A stretch of 64,000 nt of DNA from JAJRXR01 sp041987545 (GCA_041987545.1 JBHIWH010000009.1:1-64000); one strand, 5' to 3'; positions 16,241 through 25,325 are shown, counted from the stretch's first letter. Notes: generated by a model from the sequence alone, not told the origin. Numbers and translations: made by a program.

Positions 16241-16780
16241 CTAGCCGCCCAACAGCCAGGCTGACGAGGCCCAGCTCACGAGGGCGGCGGTCGAGGCGGC
16301 GCTGGCGATGACGACGAGTGCCAGCGACGCCCACGAGGCGCCCCGCTTGTGCGCGGGGCGGATGAGACCGAGTCGTTCCTCCACGGAGGAGCCCAGGGGG
16401 TCGCCCGAGCGGGCGGCGTCCTGGACGATGGCGATGATCAGGTTCGCGTCGAACGGGCGGAGCCCGAGCGCCTTGGCGACGACCAGCAGACGCCGGCGGC
16501 GGTCCGAGGGCAGGGCCGGCTCGGGCCCGGGCTCGATCGCGTAGGCGACGCGGACGGCGAAGACCCACCGGGCGTCGGCCGCGGACAGGTCCGCCGAGGG
16601 CGCGGCCCGCTTGGCCTGCTGGGCGAGTTCGCCCAGGGGGTCGGTGCCCGAGGGGCGGAGGTTCTGGGGACGGGGGGAGGCCTGGCGCCTGGTGTCGCGT
16701 TCGCGGGACATGATGCCCGGGGGCGACGCCGAGGTGTTGACCAGACGCAACGACGGGGTGTGAGAGGGCTTGATACTCAT
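16241..16780 (-). CDS. Hypothetical protein with C-terminal membrane anchor
   Basis: An uncharacterised protein of 179 residues. The first 60 are basic and disordered-looking. A helical core (about 65-130: ADARWVFAVRVAYAIEPG, then RLLVVAKALGLRPFDANLII) follows, and one hydrophobic segment near the C-terminus (about 152-175) makes it a likely tail-anchored or single-pass protein. The ATG at 16780 is a choice; no clear Shine-Dalgarno is present and an internal ATG lies 23 codons later. It is divergent from the membrane protein at 16903. Function unknown. Confidence 0.6.
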   Translation of the reverse strand: MSIKPSHTPSLRLVNTSASPPGIMSRERDTRRQASPRPQNLRPSGTDPLGELAQQAKRAAPSADLSAADARWVFAVRVAYAIEPGPEPALPSDRRRRLLVVAKALGLRPFDANLIIAIVQDAARSGDPLGSSVEERLGLIRPAHKRGASWASLALVVIASAASTAALVSWASSAWLLGG

Positions 16781-16902
16781 GGCACAGGCGGTACAGGCAG
16801 AACACGTGCCAAAGTCGGAACGACCGTCACAGACGTCACAGACGGAACGTCCGAGAGCGCGCGTGGACGGGCATGGCGCGGCGTGCCGATGATGTGGGGC
16901 CC

Positions 16903-17445
16903 ATGGATGAGAAGACGGACAAGCCGGGGGCGGGGGACGCGGGCGGGGCGCTGCCCGTGGTGACGACCGAGAAGTCGGCGACGGAGATCGTGGCGGCGCT
17001 GGGCAAGATGTCCAAGCGGGGGGAGCTGCCGGGATTCGAGAAGGACGGGGCGCGGGGGCTGTTCTGTGTCGAGGCCCAGGGGGCGCCCTTCGACCGGTCG
17101 CTTGTGGCCCACGCGCGCGGGGGGGAGGGGCTGACACGGCTGGAGTGGGAGTTGGTCACGCCCCGGCGGTGGCCGATCGCGATGGCGGTGGTGCTGGCGG
17201 TGAGCGTGTGGCCGGGGCTGCCGATCACGCACAGCCTGCTGGTGACGTACTTCCCGGGGTGGTACGGCGGGCTGGTGAGCGGGTGGTTCGCGACGTGGAT
17301 GTGGTACCTGCCCCTGACCGTCATCCCGATCCCGTGGGTCTGGCGGTCGGTGATGAGGAAGATGCGGGCGAGCACGCACGCGTCGGCGGTCGAGGCGATC
17401 GGGAAGATCGCGAGAGCAGTCGATGGGGAGATCGAGGGGGCGTAG
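16903..17445 (+). CDS. Hypothetical two-pass membrane protein
   Basis: An uncharacterised protein of 180 residues. A polar N-terminal region of about 90 residues (TTEKSATEIVAALGKM, then GARGLFCVEAQGAPFDRS) is followed by two hydrophobic segments (about 98-116 and 128-148) and a basic C-terminal helix. An in-frame ATG at 16873 would add 10 residues and cannot be excluded. A strong bidirectional terminator follows. No family recognised. Confidence 0.6.
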   Translation: MDEKTDKPGAGDAGGALPVVTTEKSATEIVAALGKMSKRGELPGFEKDGARGLFCVEAQGAPFDRSLVAHARGGEGLTRLEWELVTPRRWPIAMAVVLAVSVWPGLPITHSLLVTYFPGWYGGLVSGWFATWMWYLPLTVIPIPWVWRSVMRKMRASTHASAVEAIGKIARAVDGEIEGA

Positions 17446-17474
17446 ACGGCGCGGGGGAATCTCGGGGCGTGCAA

Positions 17475-17512
17475 AGAAACAGCCCAGGGTCGGGAGACCC
17501 TGGGCTTTCTTG
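17475..17512. terminator. Bidirectional rho-independent terminator
   Basis: An 11-bp stem AGCCCAGGGTC / GACCCTGGGCT with loop GGGA is flanked by AAAGAAAC and TTTCTTGG. It ends both the membrane protein gene (+) and the convergent symporter gene (-). Confidence 0.88.
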
Positions 17513-17545
17513 GTTGAAGGGGTGGGCCCCGGGCGGGGCCTGGGG

Positions 17546-19435
17546 TTACTCGACGTCCTTGCCCTCGACGACGTCCTCGATGGGCGGGGCGTCGTGGGGG
17601 CGGTCCTCGCCTGACTTCATGCGCTTGAAGTAGGTGTGGTAGGCGCCCATGGCCTTGTAGCCGAAGATGAGCATGATCGGGATGTTGGCCACGAGCATGA
17701 CGCCGAGGCCCAGGGTGGTCCACATGTCGAGCTGGTGGTCGTTGGCGATGAAGGCCTGCTTGACGCCGTTGGAGTCGGTGAAGAGGGGCATCGCGAGGAT
17801 GGTGGTGACGAGGATGAGCAGGCAGTAGACGAGCTTGTAGAGGAGGACGACGGGCTTGATGCTCTTCTCGCCCATCCAGCCGAAGAGGTAGTAGACGCCC
17901 TGCTCGCCGTAGTACGACCAGGAGATCATGGTGGAGATGGCGAAGAGCCAGGCGGCGATGGTGACGAGGACCATGCCGAAGCCGGGATAGACGCGGTCGA
18001 AGGCGTAGGCGGTGAGGGAGGCGCCGGCGTAGTCGCCGTAGATGCCCAGGTCCGGGTCGCCGTCCTCGGTTGGCCTGAACGTGGGGACGGTCTCTGACTC
18101 GAGCGTGCCCCAGGCGACGGTGTACTGCGTGGAGCCGTCCTCGGCCTCGTCGGAGGAGACGGTGCCGGTGATCTTTCGGTGCTCGCGGCCGGTGTTGGGA
18201 TCGACGTCGGCCTCGACGACGATGAAGACGGTCTCGCCGTCGCGCCAGCCGGACTCGTTTTCGCCCGCGCGTCGGATGTCGCGGGCCTCCTTGGTCATGC
18301 GGGGGAGGGCGGAGCCCTCGAGGGTCCAGGTGTTCTCGATGGGCCCGTCGCCGTTGGTGGCCTGGACGACGCGGATGTCGCTGACGGAGGCGAAGTTGGC
18401 CTCGGACTCGCGGTTGTAGGCGCCGGAGGAGAGGATGACGAGGGCGGTGAGTGTGCAGACGACGATGGTGTCGATGAAGGGCTCGAGGCCGGCGACGACG
18501 CCCTCGCGGACGGGCTCGTCGGTCTTGGCCGCGGAGTGGGCGATGGGGCTGGAGCCCTGGCCGGCCTCGGAGGAGAAGAGGGCGCGCTTGATGCCCCACA
18601 TGGCGGCGTAGCCGAAGGTGCCGCCGAGGAACGCGCCGGATGCGTCGGGGGACTCACCGCCGAGGAAGTCGGGGAGGCCGCTCTTGACGATGAGGACGAG
18701 CATGTCGGGGATCTGGCCGGCGTTGACGCCGAGGACGACGAAGGCGGCGAGCATGTAGATGACGCACATGAGGGGGACGATCTTGCCGGCGACGGAGCCG
18801 ATGCGCTTGATGCCGCCGATGATGACGAGGCCGACGACGACGGTGAGGACGACGCCGGTGACGCCCTGTGGGATCTGGAAGTACGTGAAGGTGATGTCGG
18901 CGACGTTCCAGGCCTGGAACATGTTGCCGCCGGTGAGCGCGGAGATGAGGAGCGTGATGACGAAGATGCCGCCGATGAGGGCGCCGATGGGCCCGAGGCC
19001 CCACTCCTTGAAGCCCTTCTTGACGACGAACATGGGCCCGCCGTGGGGGTTGTCGGGGTCGTCGGTGTTGCGGTAGAGCATGGACTGGGTGACCTCGGTC
19101 ATCTTGAGGGCCATGCCGAGGACACCGATGACCCACATCCAGAGAACGGCGCCGGGGCCGCCGAGGGCGACGGCGACGGCGACGCCGGCGATGTTGCCGA
19201 GGCCGACGGTCGCCGACAAGGCGGCCGAGAGGGCCTGGAAGTGGTTGATGGCGCCGGGGTCGTCCTTGTCGTCGTACTTGCCGCGGACGACGGCGACGCC
19301 GTGGGTCAGGGCGCGGTACTGGCCGAAGATGGACCAGACGGTGAAGAGGACGCCCGTGAAGAGGAGTGCGTAGACGGTGTAGTCGGAGAAGAGGATGCCG
19401 TTGAGCGTGCCGACGAAGTTGTTGACATGTTCCAT
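17546..19435 (-). CDS. Sodium:alanine/glycine symporter (AGCS family) with extra domain
   Basis: An inner-membrane Na+-coupled amino-acid importer of the AGCS family, 629 residues with about ten membrane helices. Family signatures are ATVGLGNIAGVAVAVALGGPGA, the EVTQSMLYR stretch, and GFGYAAMWGIKRALFSSEAG with an SSPIAHSAAKTDEPVREG loop. It is longer than the usual 450-540 residues because about 125 hydrophilic residues (342-468), rich in Asp, Glu and Thr, sit between two helices; ordinary AGCS proteins have a short loop there. The C-terminus is acidic. The ATG at 19435 has no strong Shine-Dalgarno. It is divergent from the nuclease-like gene. Confidence 0.9.
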   Translation of the reverse strand: MEHVNNFVGTLNGILFSDYTVYALLFTGVLFTVWSIFGQYRALTHGVAVVRGKYDDKDDPGAINHFQALSAALSATVGLGNIAGVAVAVALGGPGAVLWMWVIGVLGMALKMTEVTQSMLYRNTDDPDNPHGGPMFVVKKGFKEWGLGPIGALIGGIFVITLLISALTGGNMFQAWNVADITFTYFQIPQGVTGVVLTVVVGLVIIGGIKRIGSVAGKIVPLMCVIYMLAAFVVLGVNAGQIPDMLVLIVKSGLPDFLGGESPDASGAFLGGTFGYAAMWGIKRALFSSEAGQGSSPIAHSAAKTDEPVREGVVAGLEPFIDTIVVCTLTALVILSSGAYNRESEANFASVSDIRVVQATNGDGPIENTWTLEGSALPRMTKEARDIRRAGENESGWRDGETVFIVVEADVDPNTGREHRKITGTVSSDEAEDGSTQYTVAWGTLESETVPTFRPTEDGDPDLGIYGDYAGASLTAYAFDRVYPGFGMVLVTIAAWLFAISTMISWSYYGEQGVYYLFGWMGEKSIKPVVLLYKLVYCLLILVTTILAMPLFTDSNGVKQAFIANDHQLDMWTTLGLGVMLVANIPIMLIFGYKAMGAYHTYFKRMKSGEDRPHDAPPIEDVVEGKDVE

Positions 19436-19526
19436 GCGGGTGGTCCGATCTCGGCGGGAGGGGGTCGGGTGAAGGGGGGATGATCGCCGAATCGGCGTCG
19501 GAATGCAATCTGGGGCGGTATCGAGG

Positions 19527-19532
19527 TAGCCT
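19527..19532 (+). promoter_or_regulatory. Putative -10 box of the nuclease-like gene
   Basis: TAGCCT ends 7 nt before the ATG at 19540. No Shine-Dalgarno sequence is seen. Confidence 0.4.
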
Positions 19533-19539
19533 TGGGGCG

Positions 19540-20253
19540 ATGAGCGGGTCGTGGTCGGCGGCTGAGTTGGTCGGGATCGCCGCGCAGGCGCTGCGCGACG
19601 CGGACGCCCGATCCCGCGATGAGCAGGCGGTGCGGGGGATCGACGCCCTGGACGAGGTGGGCCTGCACCCGGTGCTCGGGGGCGGTTTCGAGCACGCGGG
19701 GTACGGCGTGTGGACCGAGCGGTGCTACGCCGGGCGGGTGGAGGACCGGTCGATCCGGCGGGACCGGGAGCGGTGCGACCTGGTGCTCACCCGCGAGCCC
19801 GGGTCGCGGCTGCTGGACCCGGTCGCGGAGCTGGTCGAGATCGACCGGGCGACGGGGACGCTGTTCGAGCCGTTGGCCGAGTCGATGGCGGGCGCGGGCG
19901 AGCGCGTGGTCGAGCCCGGCGAGGCGTACTGGCTGGAGGTCAAGACCGTGGCGCAGTTCTCGTACGTCGAGGGCGTGCCGCGGGCGAACAGCGCGTACGC
20001 GACGCAGCTCGTGAAGGGGCCATTGGACGACGCGCGGAAGCTGGCGCGGGAGGCGTCGATCGAGCACGCCGGGGCGCTGGTGGTGTTGTTCGCGGCGGAC
20101 CGGGCGACGGCCGAGCATGACCTGGCGCAGATGGCGCACCGGCTGCTGGACAAGGGCGCGCCGATCCGGGCGCCCGAGGTCGAGGTCTTTGATATTGAGG
20201 ACCGCGCGGGCAACAGCGCGTGCGGCGTGGCGCTGGCGCCGATCAGGCTGTGA
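19540..20253 (+). CDS. Hypothetical protein with PD-(D/E)xK-like nuclease motif
   Basis: A soluble 237-residue protein I do not recognise by name. The centre carries ERCDLVLT followed about 45 residues later by YWLEVKTVAQF, the acidic-residue...ExK arrangement of the PD-(D/E)xK nuclease superfamily. The C-terminal half (EHAGALVVLFAADRATAEHD) looks like the remaining alpha/beta core. It lacks a fused DNA-binding domain and has no methyltransferase next door, so a restriction enzyme is not supported. The start ATG follows TAGCCT by 7 nt. It is convergent with lpxB, 21 bp away. Confidence 0.65.
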   Translation: MSGSWSAAELVGIAAQALRDADARSRDEQAVRGIDALDEVGLHPVLGGGFEHAGYGVWTERCYAGRVEDRSIRRDRERCDLVLTREPGSRLLDPVAELVEIDRATGTLFEPLAESMAGAGERVVEPGEAYWLEVKTVAQFSYVEGVPRANSAYATQLVKGPLDDARKLAREASIEHAGALVVLFAADRATAEHDLAQMAHRLLDKGAPIRAPEVEVFDIEDRAGNSACGVALAPIRL

Positions 20254-20274
20254 AGAGAGAACATCGCCCGGGCG

Positions 20275-21492
20275 TCAGGCCGAGGCGCGCTCGGGCGTGG
20301 CCTCGCTGGCGGCGGGCTCGCGGGCCGGGAGGAACCGCTCGATGGCGTCGGCGGCGGCGGTGGCGGCGCAGTGGCCCTCGAAGCGCTGCGCGAGGCGGCG
20401 GAGCTCGCGGCGTTGCTCCTCGGCCTGGGCGGGGTCCTCGAGCAGCGCGACGGCGAGGTCGGCGATGGGCTCGGAGCCGCCGAAGTGCGGGATCAGCTCG
20501 GGCACGATCTGCTTGCCCGCGACCAGGTTCGGCAGGCTCAGGTAGCGCGTCTTGAGCAGCCACCTCGCGACGAGGCTCCAGGTGAGGCGGCTGGAGCGGT
20601 AGACGACGACCATCGGCTTGGCCTGTCGGGCGATCTGGAGGGTGACCGTGCCCGAGACGACGAGGGCCAGGTCGCACCAGCGGATGACCTCGTCGGTCCG
20701 GGCGTGCTCGACGCGGAGGGAGGCGGGCCAGTCGCCGGCGAGGCGGCGGAGTTCGGGCTCGATCTCGGGGCGGGTGGCGGCGACGACGCCGGCGATGCCC
20801 TCGTGCTCGCGCTCGAGGCGGCGGTAGGCGCCGACCAGCAAAGGGAAGTTCTTGCGGATCTCGGCGGGGCGGGAGCCGGGCATGAGGGCGACGCGGGGCT
20901 CGCCGTCGGGCCAGTCGGCGGTGCGCTGGTCGAGGGCGGGCTCGTCGAGCGGCTTGTCGAAGAGGGGGTGGCCGGCGAAGGTCGCGTCCAGGCCGCGCTG
21001 GCGGAACCAGTCCTCTTCGAAGGGCAGGAGGCAGAGGACGTGGTCGGTGGAGCGCTTGAGCTTCTTGAGTCGCCAGGCGCCCCAGGCCCAGAGCTGGGGG
21101 GCGACAAGGTGGACGACGCGGGCGCCGGCGGCCTTGGTCATCGCGCAGACCGGGAAGTTGGCCGCGGGCGAGTCCACCGGCACGTGCACGCGGATCGGGT
21201 GGTCGGCGAGCCAGCGCTTGATGTGGGCGTTGATGCGGCGGTGCTCGCGGATCTTGGCCAGGCCCGGCATGCCCATGACCGCGTCCTGGCCGGTTCGATG
21301 GACAATGGTCGCGCCGGCGGCCTCCATCTTGGGGCCGCCCCAGGCGTAGATGGTGAGGTCCGGGTCGCGGGCCTTGAGCTCGGCGATGACGGCGGCGGCG
21401 TGGTCGTCGCCCGAGGGCTCGAAGCCGGTGAACAGGACGGCGCCGCGGTCGGCCCCCCCGCTGCTCCCGGTTGCGTTCGTCGCGTCGCTCAC
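20275..21492 (-). CDS. lpxB: Lipid-A-disaccharide synthase
   Basis: LpxB joins UDP-2,3-diacylglucosamine to lipid X at the inner face of the cytoplasmic membrane, forming the lipid A disaccharide. The 405-residue GT19 protein shows the modified N-terminal motif GFEPSGDDHAAAVI (GEPSGDxH in most members), YAWGGPKMEAAGA, VDSPAANFP, QLWAWGAWRLKKLKRSTD, LPFEEDWF and FAGHPLFD, and in the C-terminal half LMPGSRPAEI and SGTVTLQIA. The start is GTG with TTGAGT 5 nt upstream, a weak -10. Its presence implies an outer membrane with lipid A. The C-terminus is Ala/Glu-rich. Confidence 0.9.
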   Translation of the reverse strand: MSDATNATGSSGGADRGAVLFTGFEPSGDDHAAAVIAELKARDPDLTIYAWGGPKMEAAGATIVHRTGQDAVMGMPGLAKIREHRRINAHIKRWLADHPIRVHVPVDSPAANFPVCAMTKAAGARVVHLVAPQLWAWGAWRLKKLKRSTDHVLCLLPFEEDWFRQRGLDATFAGHPLFDKPLDEPALDQRTADWPDGEPRVALMPGSRPAEIRKNFPLLVGAYRRLEREHEGIAGVVAATRPEIEPELRRLAGDWPASLRVEHARTDEVIRWCDLALVVSGTVTLQIARQAKPMVVVYRSSRLTWSLVARWLLKTRYLSLPNLVAGKQIVPELIPHFGGSEPIADLAVALLEDPAQAEEQRRELRRLAQRFEGHCAATAAADAIERFLPAREPAASEATPERASA

Positions 21493-21568
21493 GGCGCACT
21501 CAAGCCCGGGCGGGGCGGGATGTCAACGCCGGGGTGTTGGACGGACGGGGATGGCGCGTCGGCGACCA

Positions 21569-22210
21569 TCAGAAGCCGGCGGCCCGGAGCCAGGCGGAGG
21601 GCGCGCGGCCCAGCGCCGTCGCGATCGCCAGCAGCGATTCCACGCTGGGCAGGTGGGCGCCGCGCTCGATGGACGAGAGCTGGCTGACGGAGACGCCGGC
21701 GGCCTCTGAGAGTTCCTTGAGGGTCCAGCCGTGCTCGGTCCTGGCCAGGCGGACCTGGCGCCCGAGCTCTGCCCGGAGGCGGTCCTGCGGGCGGCGGCCC
21801 AGGGCGAAGGCGTCGGCGGCCTGGGCGAGGACGCGGCGCATCTCCTCGAGCGTGAACGGCTTGGCGAGGTAGTCGAAGACGTCCTGCTTGAAGGTCTGCC
21901 GCATGGAGTCGAGCGAGGGGTAGCCCGTGACGACGATGACGCAGAGCTTGGCCCAGCGGTCGCGGATCTGTGCCAGCACGTCCTCGCCCGAGACGCCGCC
22001 CATCTTGATGTCGAGCAGGACGATGTCGGGCAGGGCGGACTCGCAGGCGGTGAAGAAGGCCTCGGGCGTGCTGACGGCGCGGACCTGGTGCCCGTCGGAC
22101 TCGAGGATGGACGTGACGTACTCGCGGAAGTCGGGGTCGTCGTCGAGGGCGACGATGGAGAGGGGGGGCGTCTCGCCCGCGGGCTCGGCGCTGGGCGCTG
22201 GTTCAGCCAT
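21569..22210 (-). CDS. Response regulator with XRE-type DNA-binding domain
   Basis: A two-component response regulator of 213 residues. The receiver domain (about 17-135) has the acidic pocket ALDDDPDF, phospho-acceptor Asp67 in VLLDIKMGG, the VVTGYPS threonine and the KPF lysine. The output domain (about 145-205) is a Cro/CI-type helix-turn-helix: LRAELGRQVRLARTEHGWT, then LSEAAGVSVSQLSSIERG. The usual outputs are OmpR, NarL or Fis types, so a receiver joined to an XRE domain is uncommon. It begins inside the end of the kinase gene (8-bp overlap), making it the cognate partner. Confidence 0.87.
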   Translation of the reverse strand: MAEPAPSAEPAGETPPLSIVALDDDPDFREYVTSILESDGHQVRAVSTPEAFFTACESALPDIVLLDIKMGGVSGEDVLAQIRDRWAKLCVIVVTGYPSLDSMRQTFKQDVFDYLAKPFTLEEMRRVLAQAADAFALGRRPQDRLRAELGRQVRLARTEHGWTLKELSEAAGVSVSQLSSIERGAHLPSVESLLAIATALGRAPSAWLRAAGF

Positions 22211-23756
22211 GGGCGTCCTCTGGGTCTGGCGCGGTGTCGGTCGTGGGGTCGGTCGCGGGATTGGGGCGGGCGGCGGTCACGGGCAGCATAACTTCGAAGG
22301 CGGCGCCGGCCTGTCCCGGGCGGTTGCGGGCGAGGATCATGCCCGCGTGCTCGCGGACGATGCCGTCGGCGACGGCCAGGCCCAGCCCCGTGCCCCGGGC
22401 GTCGAGGCGCGTGGAGACGAACGGCTCGAAGAGGCGGGGGATGAGGTCCGGGTCGATGCCGGGCCCGTTGTCGGCCAGGGTGATGCTGACCCAGTCGGCG
22501 CCGTCGCGCGTGGTGCGGTCGCAGGTGATCTCGAGTGCGGGCTCGTGGGCGCCGTTGGGGGTCGCCCCGCGCATCGCGTCGACGGCGTTGCGGATGAGAT
22601 TGACGAAGACCTGGACCATTCGGTCGGCGTCGCACTCGACGACGAGGTCCTGGGGCACGCGGGTGTCGAGGCGGACGTCGGAGGCGTCGCGGTCGAGCCG
22701 CACGAGGGTGGCGGCCTCTTTGATGACGTCGGCCAGGTGCGCTGGGCGTGACTCGGGCGGGCGGGCGCGGGCGAAGTCGAGCAGGCTCTCGCTGAGGCGC
22801 TCCAGTCTTCCGACGACGCGGGAGAGCAGGGCCCGCTCGGTGTCGGGCAGGGCGCCATCGCGTTCGAGCTTCTCGACCAGCCCGGTCGCGACGGCTAGGG
22901 GGGTGTTCAGCTCGTGGGCGATGCCGGCGGACATCATGCCGAGGCTGGCCAAGCGGTCGGCGCCCTCGAGGTTTCTGCGTGCGTTCTCGAGCAGGTGGTT
23001 CTTGCGGCGGAGGTCGGTGGCGACCTGCTCGAGGCGGTCCAGGGCATCGGCGAGCGCCGACTCGTGGCGGCGCAGGGCGCGGACCGAGTCGTTGCGGGAG
23101 CGCATGATCTCGCCGAGCTCGTCGGCGGGGATCTGGGACTCGGGGATCAGCTCGCCGGCCTTGTCGCCCTCCTGGACGGCGCGGTCGGCGCGGAGCATGC
23201 GCCGGATGGGGCCGTAGACGTGCCGGGGGAGGACGAAGATCTCGAGCGCGGCCGCAACGAGGGCGTAGACGGCGAAGACCGCGACGCCGGCGACGACGTA
23301 GATCGTGACGGCGGCGCGGCGGGCGGACTCGTGGCGGGCGCGGACGACCCAGGTCCGGCCCGCGTCGTCGTGGACGACGGCGCCGCCCGTGTCCGCGTTG
23401 GCCGCGATCACGATCGGTTCGCCCGGGGAGGTCTCGGCGGCGGTGATGGACTCGTGGGGGACGCCGGGCGCGCCGACGGCCTGGTCGATAGTCAACCCTG
23501 GCAGGGCTCGGGCGGCGTCGGTATCCAGGTCGCCGTCGGCGATCAGTCGGGCGACGTGGGCGGCGTCCTCGGCCTCGGCGAGGAGGACGGTGTTGCGGAG
23601 CGCGGGGCGGAGGGGGACGAGGAGGACCGCGGCGAGCACGAGCGAGAAGATGGTGTGCAGGAGGATGAGCTTCTTGCGGATGCGGAGCGAGGCGAGCAGG
23701 CCGCGCTGTCGCTCGGGGGCGGGCCGGGACGGGGGTTGTGTGTCGGCGTGGGTCAC
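22203..23756 (-). CDS. Membrane sensor histidine kinase
   Basis: The sensor kinase of the pair, 517 residues. Two membrane helices (about 30-49 and 150-175) enclose a periplasmic domain of about 100 residues with no recognised ligand fold. A HAMP-like region (180-235) and a coiled coil follow. The dimerisation domain has phospho-acceptor His281 in GIAHELNTPLAV, and the ATPase domain carries NLIRNAVDAM, DNGPGIDPDLIPRLFEPF and GTGLGLAV. The H-box resembles NtrB-like class 4 kinases. The GTG start is divergent from rsmB. The stop lies inside the regulator's start. Confidence 0.9.
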   Translation of the reverse strand: MTHADTQPPSRPAPERQRGLLASLRIRKKLILLHTIFSLVLAAVLLVPLRPALRNTVLLAEAEDAAHVARLIADGDLDTDAARALPGLTIDQAVGAPGVPHESITAAETSPGEPIVIAANADTGGAVVHDDAGRTWVVRARHESARRAAVTIYVVAGVAVFAVYALVAAALEIFVLPRHVYGPIRRMLRADRAVQEGDKAGELIPESQIPADELGEIMRSRNDSVRALRRHESALADALDRLEQVATDLRRKNHLLENARRNLEGADRLASLGMMSAGIAHELNTPLAVATGLVEKLERDGALPDTERALLSRVVGRLERLSESLLDFARARPPESRPAHLADVIKEAATLVRLDRDASDVRLDTRVPQDLVVECDADRMVQVFVNLIRNAVDAMRGATPNGAHEPALEITCDRTTRDGADWVSITLADNGPGIDPDLIPRLFEPFVSTRLDARGTGLGLAVADGIVREHAGMILARNRPGQAGAAFEVMLPVTAARPNPATDPTTDTAPDPEDAHG

Positions 23757-23780
23757 GGGTTCGGTCTGGGGTGGAGGGCG

Positions 23781-23786
23781 TACACT
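23781..23786 (+). promoter_or_regulatory. Putative -10 box of rsmB (leaderless, TTG start)
   Basis: TACACT ends 6 nt before TTG 23793. It is the main evidence for that start, since no ATG or GTG is available in frame before the conserved domain. Confidence 0.5.
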
Positions 23787-23792
23787 CGCCCC

Positions 23793-25175
23793 TTGGGAGC
23801 AGGACGCGAGAGATCGTTCGGACGAGAAGGCCCCGCGGCAAGCGGGCCGCGCGATGGGGGCGGGGCGCGTGAGATCGCGTGCCGGCGCCTGGCCCGCGAC
23901 GCCGAGACGTTCCCGGAGCTGGCGATCGAGCCCCTGGACACGTCGGGGCTCGAGGCGCGGGACGCGGCGCTGGCCTCGACGATCCAGCGGGAGTGCGCCC
24001 GTCGCTGGCTGACGCTAGAGTGTCTGATCGGGCACGCCCTGGACCGCCCGGTCGCGACGATCGAGCCTGGGGTTCGGGCGGCGCTGCTCGCGGGCGCGGC
24101 CCAGCTGGTGCTGCTGGACCGGGTGCCGCCTCACGCGGCGATCGACGAATCGGTCGAGTGGGCGAAGCGGAACGTGCGGCCCAAGGCGGGCGGGCTTGTG
24201 AACGCGGTGCTGCGGCGGGTGTCGCGGCTCGTGGGCGAACGGGCCGAGGCCTGGGACGCATCGAGCCGGCGGCAGGTTCCCCGGTCGGATGGGACGGCCG
24301 TCGTGCTGGACGAGGACGTGCTGCCCGGTGATGAGCTGGAGCGGATCGCGGCGGCGGCCTCGGTCCCGATCAAGCTGGTCAGGAAGTGGCGGGACGCGTT
24401 CGGGGATGAGGTCGCCAGGGCGCTTGCGATTCATGGGCTGTGCGATGCGCCGATCGTGCTGAACCTGGCGCACGCGGAGGCGCCGGTTGACGCCGCGCTC
24501 GTGGGTCCGCACGGGAGCGAGGGCTCGGGCGTGTTCCTGGGCACGCGCGCGGAGCTGGGCGAGTTGCTCGGGGCGAGGTCGGACATCTGGGTGCAGGACG
24601 CGGCGGCGTGCGAGGCGGTGCGCCTGGCGGGTGACGTAGCCCCGCGCGTTGTCGTGGACTCGTGCGCCGGGCTGGGCACGAAGACACGCCAGCTGTCGCG
24701 GGTCTTCCCCGACGCGGAGATCGTGGCGTCGGACGTGGACGGGCGGCGCGTCTCGGAGCTGCGGCGCGTGTTCGCGGGCGGGGGCAACGTCCGCGTCGTG
24801 GAGTACGCGGCGCTGGCGGACGAGGTCGGCGGGCGGGCGGGGCTGGTGCTGCTGGATGTGCCCTGCTCGAACACGGGCGTGCTGCCGAGACGTCCGGAGG
24901 CGCGGTACCGCGTGTCGCGGCGCCAGCAGGACCGGCTGATCAAGATCCAGAGGCAGGCGGCCCGGGACGGGGCGGCGCTGCTGGGCGATGGCGGGCGGCT
25001 GCTGTACTCGACGTGCTCGATCGAGCGCGAGGAGAACGAGGCCCAGTCGGAGTGGGCGGGGCGAGACCTGGGGCTCCGGGTGGTCCGCACGGCGCGGCAC
25101 ATGCCCGGGGGGGCGCCCTCGGACCCGCCCTCTCGGTACCGGGATGGGGCGTTCGCCTGCCTGCTCGAACGCTAG
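23793..25175 (+). CDS. rsmB: 16S rRNA m5C967 methyltransferase (RsmB/Sun family)
   Basis: RsmB methylates cytosine 967 of 16S rRNA with S-adenosylmethionine. The N-terminal NusB-like RNA-binding domain (about 27-160) shows AREIACRRLARDAE and AIDESVEWAKRNVRPKAGGLVNAVLRR. The Rossmann domain has VVVDSCAGLGTKTRQLS for SAM, the DVPCSNTGVLPRRPEARYR motif with its conserved Pro-Cys, and the catalytic-cysteine motif LLYSTCSIEREENE. At 460 residues it has family length. The TTG start at 23793 is inferred from the upstream TACACT box and the lack of other starts. Confidence 0.92.
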   Translation: MGAGRERSFGREGPAASGPRDGGGAREIACRRLARDAETFPELAIEPLDTSGLEARDAALASTIQRECARRWLTLECLIGHALDRPVATIEPGVRAALLAGAAQLVLLDRVPPHAAIDESVEWAKRNVRPKAGGLVNAVLRRVSRLVGERAEAWDASSRRQVPRSDGTAVVLDEDVLPGDELERIAAAASVPIKLVRKWRDAFGDEVARALAIHGLCDAPIVLNLAHAEAPVDAALVGPHGSEGSGVFLGTRAELGELLGARSDIWVQDAAACEAVRLAGDVAPRVVVDSCAGLGTKTRQLSRVFPDAEIVASDVDGRRVSELRRVFAGGGNVRVVEYAALADEVGGRAGLVLLDVPCSNTGVLPRRPEARYRVSRRQQDRLIKIQRQAARDGAALLGDGGRLLYSTCSIEREENEAQSEWAGRDLGLRVVRTARHMPGGAPSDPPSRYRDGAFACLLER

Positions 25176-25325
25176 GTGTGGGCGGCCAACAATCCGCGAT
25201 GCCCGCGGCGGCGAAGACGTCGCGGGGGAGGGCGGGGTGCGGTAGACTCGCCCTCCCGAGTCGAGAGACGAGGACACGCGGGCGTTCGAGAAGCCCGGTT
25301 CGGTACTGAGACTGAAGGACGCGAC

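Noticed and set aside
19540..20253. Restriction-modification system
   Set aside because: No methyltransferase or specificity gene is adjacent, and the single nuclease-like motif is not enough.
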